Assembly: GCA_003217735.2 (NCBI GenBank) | Contig: CP031585.1 | Span: 2,839,501-2,903,500, forward strand | Direction of reading: 5' to 3' | Source: Marinibacterium anthonyi | Lineage (GTDB): Bacteria > Pseudomonadota > Alphaproteobacteria > Rhodobacterales > Rhodobacteraceae | Length of the DNA stretch: 64,000 bases | Part shown: one piece after another, positions 46,532 through 55,466 of the stretch | Layout of the letters: every line of letters begins with the position of its first letter | Position numbering within the stretch: the stretch's first letter is position 1 | Made by a program: the position numbers and the translations under genes | Notes under the pieces: model-generated | Seen by the model: the letters and a program-made list of their open reading frames with translations, nothing else | What the model was told of the DNA's origin: nothing | The model's database searches: none

Positions 46532-46843
46532 ATGCAGGATTTGCTTACCATGGTGGCCGCGCTGCGCCGCCCCCGCCTTCTGGTACGGGCCGCCCGCTGT
46601 GGCGCCGCCGATTACCGCCGCGACCGCCACCTTCAGCGCGTTCTGGGATACGGCGGCCTGCCCCGGCCGGCCTCGGCGCTGATGCGGCTGATGGATCTTG
46701 AAAGCGACCTTGACGATCTGCGCCGCGCCGGAGACGCGGCCTATTCGCTGATCCGCCACATTGACGTGCTGATCGCGCTCATGGGCGAGGCACAGCTGAT
46801 CCGCACGGCACAGGCCGCACCGGCGCTGGAAGATTACGCCTGA
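46532..46843 (+). CDS. DUF6477 family protein
   Basis: A 103-residue protein (MQDLLTMVAALRRPRLLVRAARCGAADYRRDRHL, then LESDLDDLRRAGDAAYSLIRHIDVLIALMGE). Helical and basic in its first half; no catalytic motif. It resembles the Rhodobacterales DUF6477 family. AGGAG lies 6-10 bases before ATG 46532, which decides the start. Function unknown. Divergent from the DUF6456 gene. Confidence 0.75.
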   Translation: MQDLLTMVAALRRPRLLVRAARCGAADYRRDRHLQRVLGYGGLPRPASALMRLMDLESDLDDLRRAGDAAYSLIRHIDVLIALMGEAQLIRTAQAAPALEDYA

Positions 46844-46891
46844 CGGGCGGTCCCCAGATCACCGGATCCGGCCCGGGCCTGGCCCGCCGCC

Positions 46892-48436
46892 TTACATGAA
46901 AGCGTCGGGCATTCCGGCCTTCTTCCGGGCCACGTAGGCGTCAAGCGCCTCCAGAACCGCGGGATCCAGCGTTGGCTGCTGGTAGGTTTCCAGCATCTTC
47001 GCCACCCGCTCCGAGGCCAGGGCCTGCGTATCGCGCGCGCCCTCCTCGTCCCAGGTTTCGAATGGCTTGTAGTCAAAGACCTGGCTTCGCCAGAAGGCGG
47101 ATTTGAAATTGGCCTGGGTATGGGCGCAGCCAAGGTAATGGCCACCCGGGCCCACCTCGGCGATCGCCCCCATGGCCTGGGCGTTTTCGTCCACCGCGAT
47201 GCCTTCGGCCAGCTTGTGCAGGACACCCAGCTGGTCGGCATCCATCACGAATTTCTCGTAGGAACTGACCAGCCCGCCCTCAAGCCAGCCGCAGGCGTGC
47301 AGCATGAAGTTCACACCCCCCATCAGCGCCGTGTTCAGCGTGTTCGACGTCTCGTAAGCGGCCTGGGCATCAGGCAATTTCGACCCGCACAGCGCGCCGC
47401 CCGACCGGAACGGCAGGTTCATCCGCCGCGCCAGCTGGCCGGCGCCGTACAGGATCTGGCTCGCCTCGGGCGTGCCGAAGGTGGGCGCGCCGGAATTCAT
47501 GTCGATCGAGGTCACGAAGGCGCCAAAGATCACGGGGGCGCCCGCGCGCACCAGTTGCGAATAGGCGATTCCCGCCAGAACCTCGGCCAGAACCTGGGTC
47601 AGCGTGCCGGCGACAGACACCGGCGCCATGGCCCCGCCCACGATGAAAGGCGACACGATCGACGCCTGGTTGTTGCGCGCATAGACTTCCAGTGCGCCCA
47701 TCATCACGTCATCGAAGGTCAGCGGCGAGTTGATGTTGATGAGCGAGGTCATCACAGTGTTGTTCTGCACAAAATCCTTGCCGAACAGGATCTCGCACAT
47801 GTCGACGCTGTCCTGGGCGCGGCTGGGTTCGGTGACCGAGCCCATGAACGGCTTGTCAGACAGGGTCATGTGGGCGTGCAGCATGTCCAGGTGACGCTTG
47901 TTCACCGGCACGTCCGTCGGTTCGCACACCGTGCCGCCGGAATGGTGCAGCCACTTGGACATGTAGCCCAGCTTCACGAAATTGCGAAAATCCTCCATCG
48001 TGGCATAGCGCCGCCCGCCCTTGGCATCGCGCACAAAGGGCGGTCCGTAGACCGGCGCGCAGACCAGCGACTTGCCTCCGATAACCACGTTGCGCTCGGG
48101 GTTGCGGGCGTGCTGGGTGTAGGACGACGGCGCCGTCGCGCACAGCTGGCGCGCCAGCCCGCGCGGGATGCGCACCCGCTCGCCCTCGACCTCGGCACCC
48201 GCATCGCGCCAAAGCGCCAGTGCCGCGGGATTATTGACGAAATTCACGCCGATCTCGGCCAGGACAGTTTCGGCATTGGTTTCGATGATCTCCAGCGCCT
48301 CGGCATTGAGGATCTCGAAATTGGGGATGTTGCGCTCGATATACCGGGCGGTTTCGATTCGCACCGCCGTGCGTTCCGCCCGGCGCGCCGCGCCGCCGCC
48401 GCCCCTGCCCCTGCGCCGTGTCGTTGGGTCTGACAT
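46892..48436 (-). CDS. MttB-superfamily methyltransferase (non-pyrrolysine)
   Basis: A 514-residue member of the trimethylamine methyltransferase superfamily. TIM-barrel sequence includes VNFVNNPAALALWRDAGAEVEG, a conserved-looking GSVTEPSRAQDSVDMCEILFG, and FGAFVTSIDMNSGAPTFGTPE. The frame is full length without an in-frame amber codon, so it is of the non-Pyl type, like glycine-betaine MtgB. Such enzymes transfer a methyl group from a quaternary amine to a corrinoid protein. No MttC-like corrinoid protein is adjacent. ATG 48436 follows the natural start (MSDPTTRRRG). Confidence 0.9.
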   Translation of the reverse strand: MSDPTTRRRGRGGGGAARRAERTAVRIETARYIERNIPNFEILNAEALEIIETNAETVLAEIGVNFVNNPAALALWRDAGAEVEGERVRIPRGLARQLCATAPSSYTQHARNPERNVVIGGKSLVCAPVYGPPFVRDAKGGRRYATMEDFRNFVKLGYMSKWLHHSGGTVCEPTDVPVNKRHLDMLHAHMTLSDKPFMGSVTEPSRAQDSVDMCEILFGKDFVQNNTVMTSLININSPLTFDDVMMGALEVYARNNQASIVSPFIVGGAMAPVSVAGTLTQVLAEVLAGIAYSQLVRAGAPVIFGAFVTSIDMNSGAPTFGTPEASQILYGAGQLARRMNLPFRSGGALCGSKLPDAQAAYETSNTLNTALMGGVNFMLHACGWLEGGLVSSYEKFVMDADQLGVLHKLAEGIAVDENAQAMGAIAEVGPGGHYLGCAHTQANFKSAFWRSQVFDYKPFETWDEEGARDTQALASERVAKMLETYQQPTLDPAVLEALDAYVARKKAGMPDAFM

Positions 48437-48634
48437 CTTTTCGCACCTCGTCGCCTTGCGGGCACGGATGCACCCGGTTGCACCGATTTTTATCCGCAAC
48501 AAGGGGCAGACCGCCACGCGATTGCGTCATATGAGTCCGGAAAACGACATTCACGCTAGCCTTGCGGCCATTAACGGGATGTAAACGCCCTCACGTCAAG
48601 TTCCCCGCGGAACCGTTAGCCCAGGAGATAGCTG

Positions 48635-49537
48635 ATGCCCGTCTTCCCCATTGCCGCCCGCCTGTCCGGCCTGTCCCTCTGTTTTTCGCTCATGGCCGGT
48701 TCGGCGCTGGCGCTTTGCGAGGGATTCGGGCCGCAAACGCCGCGGGATATCTCCAATGCCTACGGCCGAAACGGCGTGCGGTTCGATTTCGCTCCGCCGT
48801 CGAGCGAAATGAACCTGTGTAACATCCATACCCACACCAATGCCGAACACATGGGGCCCGGATTTTCCGTCTATGCCGGACCCGGCGAACATGGCGGGTT
48901 CAAATGCTCGGGCGCCGAGGATCTGACCGCGGCCGAACTGACGCGCCCGGGCGATCCGCTGCCGGCCTCCGGCCATGGGAACGATCCCGCCGGTGACGGG
49001 CATGGCGACAGCAATGCGCAGGTGGTTCCCGCAGCCACCGGGCACGGGACGGATTCGGGCGCCACGGGCCGCTTTGCCGGCGTCAATCCCGGCGACACGA
49101 TCGAGGTGCACTGGGTCTATTCCACCTGCCCCGTCGACCCCGGCCCGGGCCTGGGGTCCTGCCTGTCCTCGGGATGCTCCAACCCGCAACTGCGGGTCGA
49201 AAGCCAGGTCTTCCTGGTGGTGAACGACCCCAACGCGTTGGATTTCATGGATTTTGCCTATCGCAGCACCATGCGCAACGGTCTGCACCAGCCCCGCGCG
49301 CTGCCCACGGGCACCGGCAATCCGGTGGTCTTCCAGGGCTCGACCACGGGGCCGAAATACGATGCCGAAACCTGCTCGCCCCTGCAGGTCACATGGTCGG
49401 TCCGTCCCCGTTGCGCGCGGTTGAACATCGCCACGCTGGACGAATGGGCCGCCCAGGGCAACGTGTTCGAGGAAAACCACAGCCACGGCGTGCGCCAACT
49501 GGTCACGGCGCCGGAACTGCTGGCGCCGATTCAGTGA
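48635..49537 (+). CDS. Secreted delta-class carbonic anhydrase-like protein
   Basis: A 300-residue exported protein (signal peptide about residues 1-27, ending SALALC). The core NLCNIHTHTNAEHMGPGF places His65, His67, Glu71 and His72 as candidate metal ligands, and GVNPGDTIEVHWVYSTCPVDPG and AETCSPLQVTWSVRPRC follow. I associate this pattern with the bacterial relatives of the diatom delta carbonic anhydrase. A periplasmic CO2/bicarbonate function is inferred; activity has not been shown by anything here. Stop is followed by an AT-rich palindrome. Confidence 0.72.
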   Translation: MPVFPIAARLSGLSLCFSLMAGSALALCEGFGPQTPRDISNAYGRNGVRFDFAPPSSEMNLCNIHTHTNAEHMGPGFSVYAGPGEHGGFKCSGAEDLTAAELTRPGDPLPASGHGNDPAGDGHGDSNAQVVPAATGHGTDSGATGRFAGVNPGDTIEVHWVYSTCPVDPGPGLGSCLSSGCSNPQLRVESQVFLVVNDPNALDFMDFAYRSTMRNGLHQPRALPTGTGNPVVFQGSTTGPKYDAETCSPLQVTWSVRPRCARLNIATLDEWAAQGNVFEENHSHGVRQLVTAPELLAPIQ

Positions 49538-49567
49538 CCTGATTTCAGTGACCTGATCCGACGCGCG

Positions 49568-49590
49568 CCGGAAAATTCGAAATTTTCCGG
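49568..49590. repeat. Perfect palindrome after the carbonic-anhydrase-like gene
   Basis: Arms CCGGAAAATT and AATTTTCCGG around CGA, 30 bases after the stop. Same GAAAATT/AATTTTC core as the elements at 21219 and 21290. Confidence 0.7.
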
Positions 49591-49624
49591 CCTGACCCTG
49601 CGAAAAAACCGGCTCCCCAGCCTT

Positions 49625-49661
49625 GTCCGGGCAAAGCGTTCAACGGCGCTCTTGCCCGGAC
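49625..49661 (+). promoter_or_regulatory. Long hairpin upstream of guaA
   Basis: GTCCGGGCAAAGCG pairs with CGCT-C-TTGCCCGGAC, a 14-base stem with one bulge and an 8-base loop, ending 25 bases before the guaA start. It may be a terminator of the upstream unit, or a leader structure of guaA. Confidence 0.55.
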
Positions 49662-49686
49662 CCGCCAATGGCCCTAAAGGCAGGCC

Positions 49687-51249
49687 ATGAGCCAGATCTC
49701 CCACGACCGCCTTCTTATCATCGACTTCGGCAGCCAGGTCACGCAGCTGATTGCGCGGCGCCTGAGGGAGCTGAACGTCTATTGCGAAATCCACCCCTTC
49801 CAGAGCGTCGACAACGCCTTCCTGGCCGAGTTCGCGCCAAAGGCTGTGATCCTGTCGGGCGGCCCCGCCTCGGTCTTTGCCGACGGCGCACCGCGTCCGC
49901 CCGAAGAGGTGTTCACCCTTGGTGTCCCGGTGCTGGGCATCTGCTATGGTCAGCAGGTGATGATGCACATGCTGGGCGGCCACGTCGAACGCGGCCACGG
50001 CACCGCCGAATTCGGCCGCGCCTTCGTGACGCCCACCGATGACCGCCTGCCCCTGCTGGACGGCTGGTTCGACGAGGGTCCCGAACAGGTCTGGATGAGC
50101 CACGGCGACCACGTCAGCCGCATCGCCCCGGGCTTTCAGGTCTTCGGCACCTCGCCCAACGCGCCCTTTGCCATCACCGCCGATCCCACGCGCAACTTCT
50201 TTGCGGTGCAGTTCCACCCCGAAGTGCACCACACCCCGCGCGGCGCCGGACTGTATGCCAATTTCGTCCGCCTCGCGGGCTTTGCCGGCGACTGGACCAT
50301 GGGCGCCTACCGCGAGGAAGCCATCCAGAAGATTCGCGACCAGGTCGGCGACCGCAAGGTGATCTGCGCGCTGTCCGGCGGCGTCGACAGTTCGGTCGCG
50401 GCGGTGCTGATTCACGAAGCGATCGGCGACCAGCTGACCTGCGTCTTCGTCGACCACGGCCTGCTGCGCCAGGGCGAAGGCGAAGAGGTCGTGAAGATGT
50501 TCCGCGACCATTACAACATGGCCCTGATCCACGCGCAGGAACAGGATCGCTTTCTCGACGCGCTTGAAAATGTTTCCGATCCGGAGACAAAGCGGAAGAC
50601 AATCGGCCGCCTCTTCATCGAGGTATTCGAGGCAAATGCGAATCAAATCGGCGATGTCAGCTTCCTGGCGCAGGGCACCCTGTACCCGGATGTGATCGAA
50701 TCGGTGTCCTTCTCGGGCGGTCCGTCGGTCACGATCAAGTCGCACCACAACGTCGGCGGGTTGCCGGAAAAGATGGGCCTGAAGCTGGTCGAACCGCTGC
50801 GCGAGCTGTTCAAGGACGAGGTCCGCGCGCTGGGGCGCGAACTGGGCCTGCCCGCGCATTTCATCGGCCGCCACCCTTTCCCCGGACCGGGCCTGGCCAT
50901 CCGCTGCCCCGGTGCGATCACCCGCGAAAAGCTGGATATCCTGCGCAAGGCGGATGCGGTCTATATCGACCAGATCCGCAAGCATGGTCTTTACGACGAG
51001 ATCTGGCAGGCCTTCGCGGCGCTGCTGCCGGTGCGCACCGTCGGCGTGATGGGCGACGGGCGGACCTACGATTACGCCTGCGCCCTGCGCGCGGTGACCT
51101 CGGTCGACGGGATGACAGCCGATTACTACCCGTTCTCCCACGACTTCCTGGGTGAGACCGCGACGCGGATCATCAACGAGGTGCAGGGCATCAACCGGGT
51201 CACCTATGACATCACCTCGAAACCTCCGGGAACCATCGAGTGGGAATGA
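49687..51249 (+). CDS. guaA: GMP synthase (glutamine-hydrolysing)
   Basis: A 520-residue enzyme turning XMP into GMP. The class I glutaminase half has the nucleophile elbow LGICYGQQ and [10 protein letters not shown]; the ATP-pyrophosphatase half has the PP-loop [12 protein letters not shown], and the C-terminal dimerisation domain ends [13 protein letters not shown]. Start ATG 49687 sits after GGCAGGCC. Downstream is the EamA gene, separated by a hairpin. Confidence 0.97.
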   Translation: MSQISHDRLLIIDFGSQVTQLIARRLRELNVYCEIHPFQSVDNAFLAEFAPKAVILSGGPASVFADGAPRPPEEVFTLGVPVLGICYGQQVMMHMLGGHVERGHGTAEFGRAFVTPTDDRLPLLDGWFDEGPEQVWMSHGDHVSRIAPGFQVFGTSPNAPFAITADPTRNFFAVQFHPEVHHTPRGAGLYANFVRLAGFAGDWTMGAYREEAIQKIRDQVGDRKVICALSGGVDSSVAAVLIHEAIGDQLTCVFVDHGLLRQGEGEEVVKMFRDHYNMALIHAQEQDRFLDALENVSDPETKRKTIGRLFIEVFEANANQIGDVSFLAQGTLYPDVIESVSFSGGPSVTIKSHHNVGGLPEKMGLKLVEPLRELFKDEVRALGRELGLPAHFIGRHPFPGPGLAIRCPGAITREKLDILRKADAVYIDQIRKHGLYDEIWQAFAALLPVRTVGVMGDGRTYDYACALRAVTSVDGMTADYYPFSHDFLGETATRIINEVQGINRVTYDITSKPPGTIEWE

Positions 51250-51281
51250 CGCCCGGCCAGCAGAGTGTCGACTGACCCGAG

Positions 51282-51300
51282 GGTCTTCGGCCCGAAGACC
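51282..51300 (+). terminator. Hairpin between guaA and the EamA transporter
   Basis: GGTCTTCG and CGAAGACC flank GCC. No T-run follows; possible partial terminator. Its place before 51316 favours that start over GTG 51265. Confidence 0.45.
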
Positions 51301-51315
51301 ACGCCGGAGACGCGA

Positions 51316-52203
51316 ATGACCCAGGCACAGGACAGACCCGGCCGCGCGGCGGTCTGGATGATCGGCGCCATCGCCTCGTTCTCGGCGATGGCAGTCGCCG
51401 GGCGCGAGGTCAGCGCGCAGCTTGATACGTTCGAACTGATGACCTACCGCTCGCTGGTCGGCGTGATCATCGTTTCCGCGGTGCTGACACTCACCCGTAG
51501 CTGGCACAAGGTGACGACCGACCGGCTGGGCCTGCACCTGATCCGCAACGTGATGCATTTCAGCGGGCAGAACCTGTGGTTCTTCGCCGTTACCATGATT
51601 CCGCTGGCGCAGGTCTTTGCCCTGGAATTCACCCAGCCGATCTGGGTTCTGCTGCTGTCGCCGCTGCTGCTGGGCGAACGGTTGACGCCGGTTCGGGGAC
51701 TGGCCGCCGCCATGGGCTTTGCCGGCATCCTGATCGTCATCCGGCCCGGCGCGGATTCGATGAACGTCGGCGTGCTGGCCGCCGCCATTGCCGCGATCTT
51801 CTTCGCCTTCACCACGATCTTCACCAAGCGGCTGACGCGGACCGCGTCGATCGGGTGCATCCTGTTCTGGCTGACCGCGATCCAGCTGGGGCTGGGGCTG
51901 ATCACTGCCGGGCATGATTTCGACATCACCCTGCCCGATGCACAGACCGCGCCGTGGGTGGTTCTGGTCGCGCTTGGCGGTCTGCTGGCGCATTACTGCG
52001 TCGCCAACGCCCTGGCCATCGCGCCGGCCACCTTCGTGATTCCCATCGACTTCGCCCGCGTGCCTACCATCGCCATCGTCGGAATGATTCTTTACGGCGA
52101 GCCGCTGGATATCTGGGTTTTCGTGGGCGCTATCGTCATTTTCGCAGGCAATTACATAAACTTGCTTGCGGAGAAGAAGGCACGGGCCGCACCTGTCGCC
52201 TGA
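51316..52203 (+). CDS. EamA/DMT-family transporter
   Basis: A 295-residue, ten-TM metabolite transporter with two EamA repeats. The first half reads FSAMAVAGREVSAQLDTFELMTYRSLVGVI and ALEFTQPIWVLLLSPLLLGERLTPVRG; the second ends IPIDFARVPTIAIVGMILYGEPLDIW. Direction and substrate cannot be inferred. Start ATG 51316 follows CGGAGA; a GTG at 51265 would include a hairpin in the coding region. Confidence 0.88.
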   Translation: MTQAQDRPGRAAVWMIGAIASFSAMAVAGREVSAQLDTFELMTYRSLVGVIIVSAVLTLTRSWHKVTTDRLGLHLIRNVMHFSGQNLWFFAVTMIPLAQVFALEFTQPIWVLLLSPLLLGERLTPVRGLAAAMGFAGILIVIRPGADSMNVGVLAAAIAAIFFAFTTIFTKRLTRTASIGCILFWLTAIQLGLGLITAGHDFDITLPDAQTAPWVVLVALGGLLAHYCVANALAIAPATFVIPIDFARVPTIAIVGMILYGEPLDIWVFVGAIVIFAGNYINLLAEKKARAAPVA

Positions 52204-52222
52204 CGCCGACCCGCGTCAGTTT
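52200..52222 (+). terminator. Hairpin overlapping the EamA stop codon
   Basis: CTGACGC pairs with GCGTCAG around CGACCC, followed by TTTCCC. The stem contains the stop codon TGA. Weak T-run, so only a probable terminator. Confidence 0.5.
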
Positions 52223-52310
52223 CCCAACGTCAGATTTATATTTCCGTATCGTCAAGCTTGCCTGATATAAGGGTGACCTTCTATCCTCCTACGTCAATTG
52301 GGAGGAAATC

Positions 52311-53414
52311 ATGCAACGTTATCTGGCACTTGCTTCGGCAGGATTGTTAACCGCATCCATCGCCCAGGCGGGCGGGATGGACCGATCGGGGCAGGTCATC
52401 GCGCCCCTGTTCGAAAAGGGGGGAGAAACCGGGTCCTATGCGGAACTGTCGTTCGGCTATGTCTCGCCGGATGTCTCGGGCACTGCGATCGGCATCGGGT
52501 CCGGCGACATGGCCGAGGGGTACCTGCAGTTCGGCGCGGCCTACAAGACGGACCTGGACGATCACTGGAGCATCGCGATCCTGTTCGGCCAGCCCTATGG
52601 CGCCGACGTGTCCTATCCCTCGGGCACCGGCTATCCCTTCGCCGATTCCACCGCGGAACTGAACTCGATCGAGATCACCGGCATCCTGCGGTATCGTTTC
52701 GACAACGGCGTCAGCCTGCACGCCGGCCTGCGCGCCCAGCAACTGGATGCGGACGTGTCGATCCCGGCGATCGCCGGCTATTCGGCGTCGGCCCCGTCCG
52801 ACACGGCCTTCGGCTACCTGGTGGGCGCGGCCTATGAACGCCCCGACATCGCCCTGCGGGTGGCGCTGACCTATTTCTCGTCGATCACCCACGACATGAC
52901 GGTGACCGAGAATTCCCTGGCCACCGGAGCCGTCGTATCGCCTTACGAACAGGAAATGCCGGAGGCCGTGAACCTCGACCTGCAGACCGGGATCTCGAAG
53001 AACACGCTGCTGTTCGGCGGGGTGCGCTGGGTGAACTGGGGTGATTTCACCATCGCGCCCCCGGTCTATTCCGACATCCTCGTGGGCCGCCCGCTGGCCT
53101 ATTACAACGGCGACTATACCACCTACGTGATCGGCGTCGGGCACAAGTTCACCGATGAATGGTCGGCCTCGGTCGCCCTGAACTACGAAGCGCAGGCGGG
53201 CGGGTATCAGTCCAACCTGGCTCCGCATGACGGGGTGTTCGGCGTGACCCTGGGTGCAAAGTACACGCGCGATCAGTTCTCGATCTCGGGCGGGGTCAAT
53301 GTGTCCTGGATCGGCGATGCCGAGACGGTGGTCAACCGTTCGCCCTTCCTGACATCGTCCTTCGACGACAACATGGCCGTCGGCGTCGGCTTCCGGGTCG
53401 GCTATAACTTCTGA
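52311..53414 (+). CDS. FadL/OmpP1-like outer membrane protein
   Basis: A 367-residue outer-membrane beta-barrel. Signal peptide MQRYLALASAGLLTASIAQA with cleavage after AQA; alternating hydrophobic strands throughout, and a C-terminal phenylalanine (VGYNF) as outer-membrane insertion signal. The overall pattern (NLDLQTGISKNTLLFGGVRWVNWGDF) fits the FadL/OmpP1/TodX group that lets hydrophobic compounds enter. GGGAGGAAATC precedes the ATG. Monocistronic by spacing. Confidence 0.85.
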   Translation: MQRYLALASAGLLTASIAQAGGMDRSGQVIAPLFEKGGETGSYAELSFGYVSPDVSGTAIGIGSGDMAEGYLQFGAAYKTDLDDHWSIAILFGQPYGADVSYPSGTGYPFADSTAELNSIEITGILRYRFDNGVSLHAGLRAQQLDADVSIPAIAGYSASAPSDTAFGYLVGAAYERPDIALRVALTYFSSITHDMTVTENSLATGAVVSPYEQEMPEAVNLDLQTGISKNTLLFGGVRWVNWGDFTIAPPVYSDILVGRPLAYYNGDYTTYVIGVGHKFTDEWSASVALNYEAQAGGYQSNLAPHDGVFGVTLGAKYTRDQFSISGGVNVSWIGDAETVVNRSPFLTSSFDDNMAVGVGFRVGYNF

Positions 53415-53770
53415 CGATATCGCGACAACCGGGTCGCCGGACCCCGGCGGCCCGGACCACATGGTCGCATGCCACGCGATCAGAAATCGTTCCCCCCGCC
53501 TGGGCCGTGCACCAACGTGATCGGCTTCGGGCGACGGCCTGGGGCCGGCTGCCGATCCATCCGCCCATCGCCATGGCCATCGCGGCGGACGCCGTGGTTC
53601 CCGAGGAAACCCTGCCGCCGCGGCCCATCGCGGGCTTTGTCCTGCCGGCCCTTGGGCCGCTGGTGGGGAACGGGCGCGTGCCGCGTCCGACACGGTGGCA
53701 CAGGAACCCGCAGGCGCGCCGGCATCCCACCAATGCGGCATTTGCGCTTTGGCCAAGAATCGAGCATGAC
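53415..53770. other. Long intergenic gap upstream of pcs
   Basis: About 356 GC-rich bases. One frame stays open into pcs (from 53507), but the predicted residues are proline/arginine-rich with no family features, so it is probably not coding. No clear promoter, terminator T-run or RNA structure stood out. Confidence 0.5.
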
Positions 53771-54493
53771 ATGTCCATGACAGTCGCCGATTATCCCGAG
53801 CCGCCACGCTGGCGCGCCCTGTTCGTCCATCTTTTGACGGCGACCGGCGCCGTCTTTGCCATGCTCGCGATGCTGGCCGCCGTGCAGGAACATTGGTCGA
53901 TCATGTTCCTGTGGCTGGTGGTGGCCTTTGCCGTCGACGGGGTCGACGGGCCGCTGGCGCGCAAGTACGACGTGAAATCCAACGCCCCGCGCTTTGACGG
54001 CGTTCTGCTGGACCTGATCATCGACTACCTGACCTATGTCTTCATCCCCGCCTTTGCCTTGTTCAAATCGGGCCTGCTGCCGGGGTGGACGGGCTGGGCC
54101 GCGATCATCGTGGTGACCTTTGCGTCGGCGATGTATTTCGCCGACACCCGGATGAAGACCGAAGACAAGTCGTTCCAGGGCTTCCCCGGCTGCTGGAACA
54201 TGCTGGTGATCGTGCTGTTCGCGCTGAAACCGGATTTCTGGGCGATCCTGGCCATCGTGCTGATGCTGGCCATCGCCATGTTCCTGCCGATCAAGTTCAT
54301 CCACCCGGTGCGCACCAAGCGCTGGCGCGCGGTATCGCTGCCGATGGCGCTGGCCTGGACCTTCTTTGCCGGCTGGGCCGCCTGGGTGGATTTCGATCCG
54401 CAAAGCTGGGCGCATTGGGGGTTGGTGCTGACATCCGTCTACCTGATCCTGGCCGGGGCATTCCAGCAGCTCATTCCCGAACGGCGCGACTGA
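53771..54493 (+). CDS. pcs: Phosphatidylcholine synthase
   Basis: A 240-residue membrane enzyme that condenses choline directly with CDP-diacylglycerol. The CDP-alcohol phosphotransferase motif reads DGVDGPLARKYDV followed by FDGVLLDLIIDYLTYVFIP, the Pcs-type variant of DG-x2-AR...G-x3-D-x3-D. About seven hydrophobic segments follow. ATG 53771 (MSMTVADYPEPP) places the first TM near residue 20. Pcs is typical of alphaproteobacteria that make phosphatidylcholine. Confidence 0.92.
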   Translation: MSMTVADYPEPPRWRALFVHLLTATGAVFAMLAMLAAVQEHWSIMFLWLVVAFAVDGVDGPLARKYDVKSNAPRFDGVLLDLIIDYLTYVFIPAFALFKSGLLPGWTGWAAIIVVTFASAMYFADTRMKTEDKSFQGFPGCWNMLVIVLFALKPDFWAILAIVLMLAIAMFLPIKFIHPVRTKRWRAVSLPMALAWTFFAGWAAWVDFDPQSWAHWGLVLTSVYLILAGAFQQLIPERRD

Positions 54494-54561
54494 CAGGTTC
54501 CCTCTGCCCCCCTGCCATATTAAGGAGGTTCGACCGGGACCCAGGCAGGAAGAATGCGCCG

Positions 54562-55431
54562 ATGATCTACCAGAATGCCGACGCGTGGCGCGCAGCCACC
54601 CACAAGCGTATCCTCTTTTTCGGCATGTCCGGGCTGGGCAAGACGTACCTCAGCCAGATGCTGCGCGACGACGGCGACTGGTTCCACTATTCCATCGATT
54701 ACCGCATCGGCACCCGCTACATGGGCGAATACATCGCCGACAACGCCAAGGCCGAGGCGATGAAGGTGCCGTTCCTGCGCGAATTGCTGATGACGGATTC
54801 GATCTATATCGGGACCAACATCACCTTCCAGAACCTAAAGCCCGTGGCCGCCTACCTGGGCAAACCGGGCGATCCGGACAAGGGCGGTGTCGAGATAGAC
54901 GAATACCGCCGCCGCCAGGATCAGTTCGAACAGGCCGAGATCAAGGCGCTGATGGACACCGGCTATTTCATCGAACGGGCCGAACGGCTGTATGGCTACC
55001 CGCATTTCATCTGCGACACCGGCGGGTCGATCTGTGAATGGGTCGATGCCGACGATCCCGACGATCCGATCCTGACGGACCTGTCGTCCCATTGCCTGAT
55101 GATCTGGATCGAAGGGTCCGACGCCCATACCGACGAACTGGTGCGCCGGTTCGACCGCGCGCCCAAACCCATGGCCTACCAGCCCGATTTCCTGGCACGC
55201 ATGTGGCAGGCCTATCTGGACGAAACCGGCCTGTCCGAATCCTGCGTCGATCCCGATACCTTCATCCGCTGGACCTATGCCAAGGCGCTGGCCCACCGCC
55301 AACCGCGCTATCAGGCGATGGCGCGCTGGGGTATCACGATCACGGCCGACGAAGTCAAAGCCGTGCAGAGCGAAGACGATTTTAACGACTTGATTGCCCG
55401 CGCCCTTGAGAAGCGCACGAGCGAGGGCTAA
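54562..55431 (+). CDS. P-loop ATPase of unknown function
   Basis: A 289-residue protein with Walker [15 protein letters not shown] (residues 21-34) in a kinase-like beginning ([14 protein letters not shown]). Downstream features include [49 protein letters not shown] and a long C-terminal helical part. The fold may resemble nucleoside or shikimate-type kinases. It lies 35 bases upstream of metA, so could be co-transcribed with methionine synthesis. I do not recognise a functional name. Confidence 0.75.
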   Translation: MIYQNADAWRAATHKRILFFGMSGLGKTYLSQMLRDDGDWFHYSIDYRIGTRYMGEYIADNAKAEAMKVPFLRELLMTDSIYIGTNITFQNLKPVAAYLGKPGDPDKGGVEIDEYRRRQDQFEQAEIKALMDTGYFIERAERLYGYPHFICDTGGSICEWVDADDPDDPILTDLSSHCLMIWIEGSDAHTDELVRRFDRAPKPMAYQPDFLARMWQAYLDETGLSESCVDPDTFIRWTYAKALAHRQPRYQAMARWGITITADEVKAVQSEDDFNDLIARALEKRTSEG

Positions 55432-55466
55432 TCGGAAAGTCCCGGAAACGACCAAGGATCCTGATC

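Noticed and set aside
53507-53770. An N-terminal extension or separate small gene in front of pcs
   Set aside because: The frame is open but rich in Pro/Arg, lacks a ribosome binding site, and family members begin near MSMTVADYPEPP.
55432-55466. A SAM-type riboswitch ahead of metA
   Set aside because: Only 35 bases separate it from the previous gene and no pseudoknot-like pairing is visible.
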